Below, one piece after another: positions 8,003 to 14,891 of a stretch of DNA of 35,561 nt (position 1 is its first letter; every line of letters begins with the position of its first letter). Made by a program: the position numbers and the translations under genes. This DNA comes from an uncultured Erysipelotrichaceae bacterium. Lineage in GTDB: Bacteria > Bacillota_I > Bacilli_A > Erysipelotrichales > Erysipelotrichaceae. The stretch is from contig CACYNH010000026.1 in assembly GCA_902775735.1 (NCBI GenBank), forward strand, positions 1-35,561, given 5' to 3'. The notes below the pieces were generated by a model, which made no database searches, was not told where the DNA came from, and saw nothing but the letters and a program-made list of their open reading frames with translations.

Positions 8003-8120
8003 ATCTTTCCGGTGAGCTCCGAATCATATTTGAAAGAAACGGATCTTATCATTTTCAGAAAACAATGAATTGTTTCATCCGGAGAATCCCGGAACAGGAT
8101 ATGAAAGCATGTGAATGGGG

Positions 8121-8158
8121 TTGAAACGTTTGCGGACTTTTCTTCAAACTGGTTTAAT
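8121..8158 (+). promoter_or_regulatory. Promoter of the propeller-phosphatase gene with AAACGTTT palindrome
   Basis: TTGCGG (8130-8135) and TTTAAT (8153-8158) are 17 bases apart, and TG at 8150-8151 makes an extended -10. The 8-bp palindrome AAACGTTT (8124-8131) abuts the -35 and could be an operator core. Two more small inverted repeats lie upstream (AAACAAT-GA-ATTGTTT at 8060-8075 and TCCGG-n6-CCGGA at 8078-8093). Confidence 0.5.
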
Positions 8159-8187
8159 TAACATGATCATGTGCGGTTTTGGGCTGT

Positions 8188-11100
8188 ATGATTAAAGTAC
8201 ATATGTCCTCAATGAAATATACATTTTGCAGACTGATTATGTGTCTGATTCTGGCATTTGCGACCGGACTGGGGGTGTTCTCCGGTCTTTTCACCGTCAA
8301 TGCCGATATCGGCCCTGAAGACGGCGGCGGAACTCCGGTGGAGATCGTCGACCCGGTCAATGAAATCGACGCATTTTCGGCTGTTATTTATAACAATACA
8401 AACGGTCTGCCGACATCGGAAGCCAACGCGATCGCCCAGACCCGTGACGGGTTTATCTGGCTCGGCGGCTACAGCGGCCTGATCCGCTATGACGGCAATA
8501 CGTTTGAAAGAATGAAATCAAACACCGGCGTCGCGAATGTGGTCAGCCTGCTTGTGGATAAAAATGAAAGGCTCTGGATCGGCACCAACGATAACGGCGT
8601 CGCCCTGATGGAAAATGGGGGCTACCGGATCTGGAACACGGATGAAGGAATGCCTTCAGTAAAAATCAACGCCCTGGCGCAGGATGATACCGGCCTGATT
8701 TACGCCGGCACGGCGACCGGAATCGCGGTGATTGACAAAGACATGAATCTGCAGGTGATCGACGACGCCAGACTGCATGGCGCTTATGTCATCGCCATGG
8801 AGACCGGAACAGATGGCATCGTTTACGGCGTGACAAATGATGACGCGGTCTTTTCTGTCTATAACGGCGAACTGACGGGAATGCTGAAGGCGGAGGAAGT
8901 CGGCGTCAACGGCGTCACCTATATCCTGCCGGATCCCCTCAGGCCGGGAAACATGTACATCGGAACCGACAACAGCGGCTTCTGGTACGGCAATCCGTTT
9001 ACCGATTCAGTCCTGACAATGATTGCCGATATTTATCCGCTCAATCTTGTGCTCGATATCGATAAATTCAATGATCAGATCTGGATCACAGCCAGGAACG
9101 GCATTGGTGTTCTGGATGAAGCCGGTTTCCATCTGATGGACGCACTTCCGATGAACAACAATGTCGGTCATGTCATGACGGATTATGAAGGAAATATCTG
9201 GTTCACATCAAGCCGTCAGGGCGTCATGAAGATTGTCCCCAACCGTTTCATTGACGTTCTGAATCTCAATGATCTGGCGGATACGGTTGTCAACACCACA
9301 TGCCGCTACACAAACGGGAGCAGAGATCAGCTGTTCATCGGCGCCGACAACGGACTGTATGTCGTTGACATGGAAGGCCAGGTTCTCGATGTCCCGCTTG
9401 CCGAGGCACGGACCGCTTCCGGAGTGCCGCTGGACACATATAACCTGATCGAACTCTGTGAAGGCTCAAGGATCCGCTCAGTCATCCGTGACAGCCATAA
9501 CAGGCTCTGGATTTCAACATTCAGAGGCTGCGGCCTTGTCTGCTATGATGGGGAAACAGCGACAGTCTTCAACGAGCGGGACGGTCTTTTCACGGATCAT
9601 ATCAGAGTGGTTCATGAAGCCGATAACGGCGACATCCTTGTCGTCAATACCGGCGGCGTCAGTATCATCCGCGACATGCAGGTGGTGAAATCCTACGGAA
9701 AGGCGGACGGCATCATCAACCAGGAAAGCCTGACTGTCACAAGCTCACGCAGCGGCGATATCCTGCTGGGCACAAACGGCGACGGCATCTATGTGATCAA
9801 TGAGTCAGGCCTGCGCCGGCTGACCACGGAAGACGGTCTGTCTTCAGGGATTGTCATGCGGATCAAGCGCGACGACAAACGGAATCTGTTCTGGATTGTC
9901 ACCAGCAACTCCATCGCCTACATGGACGAGGATTATAAAATCACAACAATCAAAAACTTCCCGTACGCCAACAACTTTGACATGTATGAAAATGATCAGG
10001 GCGAGATGTGGGTGCTGGCTTCCGACGGTATCTATGCCGTATCCGTTGATGAACTGCTTGCCAATGAGAAAATTGACGCTGTCCATTTCACTCTTGCCAA
10101 CGGCCTGCAGTGCACCGCTTCCAGCAATTCCTACAGTGAACTGACAAAAGCGGGCGATCTGTACATGTCCGGAACCACCGGCGTGGTCAAAGTCAATATC
10201 AACGCGCCGCTCGATAACATTTTCCAGATCAAGGTCGCACTGCCGTATATTGAGGCGGATGATCAGGAAATCTACCCCGACACCAAAGGCGTGTTCCGCA
10301 TTCCTGCCGGCGTGCAGAAGGTAACGATTCATTCCAATGTTCTGAGCTTCTCTCTCAATGATCTTCAGGTCTCCTACAGACTGGAGGGATTTGACAAGCA
10401 TACAGTCACTCTGAAGCGGAGCGATCTGGTTCCCATTGACTACACCAACCTGCCGGGCGGACAGTATCAGTTCATGATCCATGTCAGCGACTCCCTTGGC
10501 CGCGGCAACAAAACCGTCCGCTACTCCATCATCAAGGACAGAACCATGTTCGAGCAGCCCTGGTTCTACTTGCTGGTGACAGCGGCAGGCGCTGCCGCAC
10601 TCTGGGCGCTGGTCCGCAGTATTCTTGATAAGAAGCAGCGGGCATATGAAAAGAGCCAGGCGGAAGCGGTCGAGAAAGAGCGCCTCAACACAGAGCTCAC
10701 CACCGCCCGTGCCATTCAGATCGGCACAATGCCCCATGAGTATCCGCCGTTCCCCGACAGGGATGAATTTGAGATTTACGCGACCGTGGAGCCGGCCAGG
10801 GAAGTCGGCGGCGACTTCTATGACTATTACCTGATCGATGACGATCATCTCTGCCTTGTCATCGCGGATGTTTCCGGCAAAGGAATTCCGGCGTCTCTGT
10901 TTATGATGGTTTCCAAGGTCATTCTTCAGAACTGCGCGATGCTGGGTTCGCAGCCCGGTGAGATCCTCACCCGGACAAACGACGCGATCTGCTCAAACAA
11001 CCAGGCGGACATGTTTGTCACAATCTGGCTCGGCATCCTGGAGATTTCCACCGGCATTCTCACCTGCGCCAACGCCGGCCATGAATATCCGGCTGTGATG

Positions 11101-11427
11101 AAAAAAGGAAAGTTCAGCCTCTTAAAGGATAAGCACGGTCTTGTCATCGGCGCCATGGAAGGATTCCGCTATAATGAATATGAGATCGCCCTGGAGCCTG
11201 GCGACAAGCTGTTTGTCTACACTGACGGTGTGCCGGAAGGAACCGCGGCGGATCACCGCATGTTTACAACCGACCGCCTGATCCAGGCGCTGAACAAAGA
11301 CCCGCTGGCGCCGGTGGATCATATCCTTGGCAATGTGCAGACAGCTCTCGACGACTTTGTCGGCGGCGCCGAACAGTTCGACGATGTGACCATGCTGTGC
11401 TTCGAATATAAAGGCAGTAAAAAATAG
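8188..11427 (+). CDS. Beta-propeller/Y_Y_Y sensor with SpoIIE-type PP2C phosphatase
   Basis: Membrane sensor of about 1079 aa. Order of parts: signal anchor (about residues 12-36); extracytoplasmic two-component-regulator propeller (about 50-690) with many WIGT/WISTF-type blade motifs such as GFIWLGGYSGLIRYDG and NRLWISTFRGCG; Y_Y_Y beta-sandwich (about 710-780); one membrane helix FYLLVTAAGAAALWALV (about 792-810); a charged coiled-coil linker; and a cytosolic PP2C phosphatase of the SpoIIE/RsbU type (about 840-1076). Metal-binding acidic motifs are present: EVGGDFYDYY, IADVSGKG, YTDGVPEG and FDDVTML. Known: such phosphatases dephosphorylate anti-sigma-factor antagonists or similar partners. 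Propeller-Y_Y_Y ectodomains usually feed histidine kinases and often sense glycans. Inferred: ligand binding outside controls dephosphorylation inside. No partner gene is adjacent. The start is uncertain (ATG 8188, 8203 or 8212; none has a strong ribosome-binding site). Confidence 0.9.
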   Translation: MIKVHMSSMKYTFCRLIMCLILAFATGLGVFSGLFTVNADIGPEDGGGTPVEIVDPVNEIDAFSAVIYNNTNGLPTSEANAIAQTRDGFIWLGGYSGLIRYDGNTFERMKSNTGVANVVSLLVDKNERLWIGTNDNGVALMENGGYRIWNTDEGMPSVKINALAQDDTGLIYAGTATGIAVIDKDMNLQVIDDARLHGAYVIAMETGTDGIVYGVTNDDAVFSVYNGELTGMLKAEEVGVNGVTYILPDPLRPGNMYIGTDNSGFWYGNPFTDSVLTMIADIYPLNLVLDIDKFNDQIWITARNGIGVLDEAGFHLMDALPMNNNVGHVMTDYEGNIWFTSSRQGVMKIVPNRFIDVLNLNDLADTVVNTTCRYTNGSRDQLFIGADNGLYVVDMEGQVLDVPLAEARTASGVPLDTYNLIELCEGSRIRSVIRDSHNRLWISTFRGCGLVCYDGETATVFNERDGLFTDHIRVVHEADNGDILVVNTGGVSIIRDMQVVKSYGKADGIINQESLTVTSSRSGDILLGTNGDGIYVINESGLRRLTTEDGLSSGIVMRIKRDDKRNLFWIVTSNSIAYMDEDYKITTIKNFPYANNFDMYENDQGEMWVLASDGIYAVSVDELLANEKIDAVHFTLANGLQCTASSNSYSELTKAGDLYMSGTTGVVKVNINAPLDNIFQIKVALPYIEADDQEIYPDTKGVFRIPAGVQKVTIHSNVLSFSLNDLQVSYRLEGFDKHTVTLKRSDLVPIDYTNLPGGQYQFMIHVSDSLGRGNKTVRYSIIKDRTMFEQPWFYLLVTAAGAAALWALVRSILDKKQRAYEKSQAEAVEKERLNTELTTARAIQIGTMPHEYPPFPDRDEFEIYATVEPAREVGGDFYDYYLIDDDHLCLVIADVSGKGIPASLFMMVSKVILQNCAMLGSQPGEILTRTNDAICSNNQADMFVTIWLGILEISTGILTCANAGHEYPAVMKKGKFSLLKDKHGLVIGAMEGFRYNEYEIALEPGDKLFVYTDGVPEGTAADHRMFTTDRLIQALNKDPLAPVDHILGNVQTALDDFVGGAEQFDDVTMLCFEYKGSKK

Positions 11428-11436
11428 ATCAAACGC

Positions 11437-11466
11437 AAAGTTCCTGCATCCTGCGGGAACTTTTTT
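11437..11466 (+). terminator. Strong terminator after the propeller-phosphatase gene
   Basis: A 12-bp stem (11437-11448 with 11452-11463, one G-U pair) with a 3-base loop ends in a T run to 11466. Confidence 0.92.
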
Positions 11467-11539
11467 AATCACAGTGCGCACATGCTTGCGCTTCCGGCTG
11501 GGAAAGAGTATTTAAATGGTAAGCGCAGAAAGGAAGCTT

Positions 11540-12406
11540 ATGCATTTCAGCGAAGCGAAGACACTCTTATCGAAATACAACGGAATGAATATCTGCCGCG
11601 GCTGCACCCATGGCTGCATTTATTGTGATTCCCGCAGCGACTGCTATCAGTTCAGCCATGACTTTGAGGATGTTGAGGTCAAAATCAACGCGCCGCAGCT
11701 GCTGGAACAGATCCTGAGCCGCAAAAGAAGCCGCTTCATGATCAGTACCGGTTCCATGAGCGATCCTTACCAGCCTGCCGAAAAGGATCTGAAGATCACA
11801 CGCGCCTGTCTTGAAGTGATTGAAAAATACGGGTTCGGCGCTTCGGTGATCACCAAGTCAGACCTGGTTCTGCGCGATCTGGATCTGTTTGAAAGAATCA
11901 ATGAAAAATCAAAAGCGGTTCTGCAGATGACGCTGACCATCGCCGATGAGGATCTCAGCCGTAAGATTGAACCGGGCGTCTGCACATCAAAACGCAGATA
12001 TGAGGTTCTGAAGGCTTTTCAGCAGAAGGGAATTCCCGCGGTTGTCTGGATGACGCCGCTGCTGCCATGGTTAACCGACACCCGGGAGAATGTGGAACAG
12101 ATCCTTGCCTGGTGCTTTGACGCCGGAGTCAGAGGGATTATCTGTTTTAACGCCGGCCTGACGCTCAGAAGCGGGAACCGGGAATATTATTACCGCAATC
12201 TTGACCGCATGTTTCCGGGGCTCAGCGAAAAATACAGAAAGGTTTACGGAAACAGCTATGAAGTCAACAGCGCCCACAGCGCTGAGCTGATGGCGTACTT
12301 CCACAGAGAATGCGAAAGGCATGGCGTTCTGCACACCCCGCAGGAGTGCTTCAGCTGGATCGCTGAAATGCCGCCAAGATATGAACAGGTTTCTCTGAAC
12401 CTTTAA
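11540..12406 (+). CDS. Radical SAM protein of the SPL-like family
   Basis: Predicted cytosolic 4Fe-4S radical SAM enzyme of 288 aa, of the broad spore-photoproduct-lyase-related group (COG1533-like). Seen: the CX3CX2C cluster motif CTHGCIYC (Cys22, Cys26, Cys29), with another Cys at 19, followed by a TIM-barrel domain with ISTGSMSDPYQPAEKDL and VITKSDLVLRDL, the usual family motifs. It lacks the length and C-terminus of true spore photoproduct lyase, so DNA repair should not be assumed. The start at 11540 follows AAAGGAAG; an upstream in-frame ATG at 11516 has no such site. The phosphatase gene begins 9 bases after this stop, so the two are probably cotranscribed. Confidence 0.85.
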   Translation: MHFSEAKTLLSKYNGMNICRGCTHGCIYCDSRSDCYQFSHDFEDVEVKINAPQLLEQILSRKRSRFMISTGSMSDPYQPAEKDLKITRACLEVIEKYGFGASVITKSDLVLRDLDLFERINEKSKAVLQMTLTIADEDLSRKIEPGVCTSKRRYEVLKAFQQKGIPAVVWMTPLLPWLTDTRENVEQILAWCFDAGVRGIICFNAGLTLRSGNREYYYRNLDRMFPGLSEKYRKVYGNSYEVNSAHSAELMAYFHRECERHGVLHTPQECFSWIAEMPPRYEQVSLNL

Positions 12407-12415
12407 GGAGGAAAG

Positions 12416-12871
12416 ATGAAAAGAATTCTTGTCAGGTCAGTCTTTGACGCCTTTGAATATGTCATGAAACATTACTGGCCCCCGGAGCTGGATGACTTCG
12501 CCGAACTGAAAGACACCTACGCGGTGATTTCAATTCAGGATACCCATACCGGCGGCTATGGAATCACTTTCACGGAAAGCAGGAAATGCACAGGAGTTCT
12601 TACGCTTTACTTTGACGACATCATTAAACCGGTGGACGGCTATGTGCTCTTCAATGAAGAACAGGCCGCAGAGATCATCGGGTTTATTGAAGAACATCAG
12701 TCCGCCGAAACACTGCTTGTGCACTGCTACGGCGGCCAGTCGCGCTCAAGGGCGGTCGGTGCGTTCGCCCTGGAAATGCTGGGCGGGGATAACAGCAGAT
12801 ACTTTGAGGACAGCCGGCTGAACCGGCATGTCTATGCCACACTGAAAAAAGTGTGGGACGCCCGGAAATGA
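12416..12871 (+). CDS. Dual-specificity/tyrosine phosphatase-like protein
   Basis: Cytosolic protein of 151 aa with the Cys-based phosphatase signature HCX5R: HCYGGQSR with His103, Cys104 and Arg110. An upstream YFDDI loop at about residues 65-69 could supply the general acid. This arrangement fits bacterial dual-specificity-like phosphatases. The P-loop is GGQS rather than the usual AGxS/GR pattern, so the substrate (phosphotyrosine, nucleotide, lipid or RNA) is open. A strong AAGGAGG site and a 9-base gap to the radical SAM gene point to one operon. Confidence 0.75.
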   Translation: MKRILVRSVFDAFEYVMKHYWPPELDDFAELKDTYAVISIQDTHTGGYGITFTESRKCTGVLTLYFDDIIKPVDGYVLFNEEQAAEIIGFIEEHQSAETLLVHCYGGQSRSRAVGAFALEMLGGDNSRYFEDSRLNRHVYATLKKVWDARK

Positions 12872-13003
12872 CTGCATGCATGAAATCCGGGGTTGCAATG
12901 ATCATAAAAGCGGACTAAAATACCGTCCAAGGTTCAGAATCAGCCGTAAATGAGAGTGTTTCAGAAAAGAAAACAGCTCAAAGCGGAAGCGGCTGAACCT
13001 GCG

Positions 13004-13041
13004 GCACATCTGTGCTGAACGTCAGCGAAACACCCGCTGAC
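13004..13041. repeat. Two adjacent small inverted repeats in an intergenic region
   Basis: The 249-base gap between the phosphatase and Nudix genes contains GCACA-TC-TGTGC (13004-13015) and GTCAGCG-n7-CGCTGAC (13021-13041). Neither is followed by a T tract, so they are not typical terminators. They lie about 50-80 bases upstream of the Nudix promoter. Confidence 0.45.
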
Positions 13042-13086
13042 GGCGGTATGCTGTGCGCTCATCTTAAACTCACTGAGCTTTGAAAA

Positions 13087-13095
13087 TGGTATACT
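13087..13095 (+). promoter_or_regulatory. Extended -10 promoter of the Nudix operon
   Basis: TG-G-TATACT (13087-13095) lies 25 bases before the Nudix start codon; the -35 is weak. Confidence 0.5.
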
Positions 13096-13120
13096 GCATC
13101 GAAAAATGAGGTGAACAAAG

Positions 13121-13561
13121 ATGGAAAAAACGATCTTTACGAATATGTGCCTGATTGTTGAGGGCACCAAAGCCCTGGTCATCCAGCGCGAAGGAACGGA
13201 CTGGCCGGGCATCACATTTCCCGGCGGGGAAGTGAAGGAAGGCGAGTCATTCACTGACGCCATGATCCGCGAAATCAAAGAAGACACAGGCCTGACGGTC
13301 AGCTCGCTCAGGCTTGCCGGCATCAGGGACTGGTGCGCCGATGACACCCGCCATACAGTCCTGATGTATACAACAGAGAAATTCACCGGCGAACCGGTCT
13401 CTTCCGGAGAAGGCGAAGTCTTCTGGGCGGAGATTGAGGATCTTAAGAACATGCCGCTGGCCCATGACATGGAAGATATGATGGATGTGTTCCTCAAGGA
13501 AGACATCAGCGAATTCTTCTACCGTTATGACGGTGACAAGTGGCAGAAGGAGCTCAAATGA
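13121..13561 (+). CDS. Nudix hydrolase
   Basis: Predicted pyrophosphohydrolase of 146 aa that cleaves nucleoside diphosphates linked to another group. It resembles the 8-oxo-dGTP diphosphatase (MutT-like) branch, though substrate cannot be read from sequence. The Nudix box is complete at residues 36-58: Gly36, Glu42, Arg50-Glu51, Glu54 and Gly57. Asp55 stands where the second Glu of the EE pair usually is. The N-terminal strand MEKTIFTNMCLIVEG is typical. GAGGTG precedes the ATG. Its stop overlaps the next start as ATGA, so the two proteins are translationally coupled. Confidence 0.9.
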   Translation: MEKTIFTNMCLIVEGTKALVIQREGTDWPGITFPGGEVKEGESFTDAMIREIKEDTGLTVSSLRLAGIRDWCADDTRHTVLMYTTEKFTGEPVSSGEGEVFWAEIEDLKNMPLAHDMEDMMDVFLKEDISEFFYRYDGDKWQKELK

Positions 13562-14193
13562 CAGGAATCCGTGAACATGCGCTGCTCTATGCCTATATCG
13601 CAGGAACAGTTCTGGAAGACTGTGATCAGGAAAAGGGGGAACAGCTGATTCAGGAAATCACCGTCTCCTATGGAGTAAAGCGCGGACAGCGGATGCGTGC
13701 CAAAGCTCTTGAAAACGGTGAGACACTGGATATCACCGCTTATCTGGCCCATGGCGAGTGGCAGGGGGAACCCGGCGAAAACATCAGCACCATGGCATAC
13801 AGAACTGATTCAGCCGTTTCCGCTGTGAGCAGATGCGCATGGCATGACACATGGCACAAAGCAGGCATGGAGGAATACGGCAGATATTACTGCCGGTATA
13901 TTGATCAGGCTCTGTGCGAAGGGTTTGGCGGCAGTTTCAGACTTCAGATCCCGCAATCCATGGGACGCGGGGATGAGCGCTGTGAATTTGTCTGGAGCCA
14001 GGCTGCGGATGAGAAGGCAGTGAGTGCCAGGCGTGAAAGCCTTGGCGAAGGGCGGATCCTTCCGTTTTCGTTCCATTGTCATGAACTGGCTGAATGCGCT
14101 GTGATGACACTTCGGAAAGAGGGATTCCCGGAGACAGCGGAAAAAGTCATAAAGCAATATGAAAAGCTGACCGGAGCCAGCTTTGAAGAATGA
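13558..14193 (+). CDS. ATC-hydrolase family protein (L-2-amino-thiazoline-4-carboxylic acid hydrolase-like)
   Basis: Soluble protein of 211 aa resembling the ATC_hyd family, named after the Pseudomonas enzyme that opens 2-amino-thiazoline-4-carboxylate on the way to L-cysteine. Seen: a helical N-terminus, a central CAWHDTWHKAGMEEYGRYYCRYIDQALCEGFG segment with conserved Cys/His and YC-x-x-ID motifs, then a C-terminal EFVWSQA strand and a second Cys/His pair (FHCHELAECAV). Most family members in Firmicutes have no tested function, so the named reaction is only a family label. The start overlaps the Nudix stop (ATGA) and AAGGAG lies just before it. The Nudix coupling hints at a nucleotide- or damage-related role. 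Confidence 0.7.
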   Translation: MTGIREHALLYAYIAGTVLEDCDQEKGEQLIQEITVSYGVKRGQRMRAKALENGETLDITAYLAHGEWQGEPGENISTMAYRTDSAVSAVSRCAWHDTWHKAGMEEYGRYYCRYIDQALCEGFGGSFRLQIPQSMGRGDERCEFVWSQAADEKAVSARRESLGEGRILPFSFHCHELAECAVMTLRKEGFPETAEKVIKQYEKLTGASFEE

Positions 14194-14196
14194 CGG

Positions 14197-14223
14197 GAAA
14201 CTGTGAAGGCAGTTTCTTTTTTT
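14197..14223 (+). terminator. Terminator between convergent Nudix and ABC operons
   Basis: A perfect 7-bp stem GAAACTG/CAGTTTC with a 6-base loop is followed by seven Ts (14217-14223). It ends at the stop of the convergent ABC ATPase gene. Confidence 0.88.
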
Positions 14224-14888
14224 CATGACAGGATCTCGCCGTCGTTCATGCGGATGACATAATCGCTTGCTTCAGCGATCGCGGGGTCATGGGTGACGAT
14301 GATGACGCAATAGCCTTCTTCATGAGCCAGGGAGCACAGGATCCTCATGATATTCTCGCTGTTGGCGCTGTCCAGGTTGCCGGTGGGCTCATCCGCCAGA
14401 AGAATTTTCGTTTTCATCGCCAGAGCTCTTGCGATCGCCACTCTCTGCTGTTCCCCGCCCGACAGCATCGTCGGAAAACGGTTCGCGTATTTCTTCGAAA
14501 GATCCACCTTTGCCATTAAGCGCAATGCTTCTTTTTTGGCGGAGGCGGCTTTCATGCCGGTCAGTTCCATCGGAAACATGACATTTTCCGCCACTGTCAG
14601 CAGAGGCAGCAGCCGGAAGGACTGGTAGATGACCGCGGCTTTTTCCCGGCGGTATTTCTGGAGGTCCATTTTTGAAGTGGAGGTTCCTTCGCAGAGGATT
14701 TCCCCCTGGGTCGGCAGATCCAGGCCTGCCATCAGCGACAGCAGCGTCGTCTTGCCGGAACCGGATTTTCCGGTGATGGCATAGACGGCGCCGGGCTCAA
14801 AGGTCAGAGAAACGTTTTTGAGCGCGTCTGTTTTCTGATATTGCGACTGGTATGTATAGGATACGTTTCTGATTTCAAGAATGCTCAT
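14223..14888 (-). CDS. ABC transporter ATP-binding protein (MacB/LolD type)
   Basis: ATPase subunit of 221 aa for the adjacent FtsX-type permease. Seen: Walker A GKSGSGKTTL (about residues 38-47), Q-loop in IYQSFRLLPLLTVAENV, signature LSGGEQQRVAIARAL, Walker B ILLADEPTGNLDS and switch His in VTHD. The PTGNLD form and the short length are typical of MacB/LolD/FtsE-like ATPases, which drive conformational work or export rather than uptake. GGAGTAG precedes the ATG. Only 3 bases separate it from the permease gene upstream, so they form one operon. The substrate is unknown; peptide or antimicrobial export, or lipoprotein handling, are the usual options. Confidence 0.93.
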   Translation of the reverse strand: MSILEIRNVSYTYQSQYQKTDALKNVSLTFEPGAVYAITGKSGSGKTTLLSLMAGLDLPTQGEILCEGTSTSKMDLQKYRREKAAVIYQSFRLLPLLTVAENVMFPMELTGMKAASAKKEALRLMAKVDLSKKYANRFPTMLSGGEQQRVAIARALAMKTKILLADEPTGNLDSANSENIMRILCSLAHEEGYCVIIVTHDPAIAEASDYVIRMNDGEILS

Positions 14889-14891
14889 AAA

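Noticed and set aside
9844..10848. 334-residue open frame opposite the propeller-phosphatase gene
   Set aside because: Antisense shadow with no domain or start signal; the sense gene is intact.
11540..12406. True spore photoproduct lyase
   Set aside because: The protein is too short and no sporulation context is present; only family-level similarity is supported.
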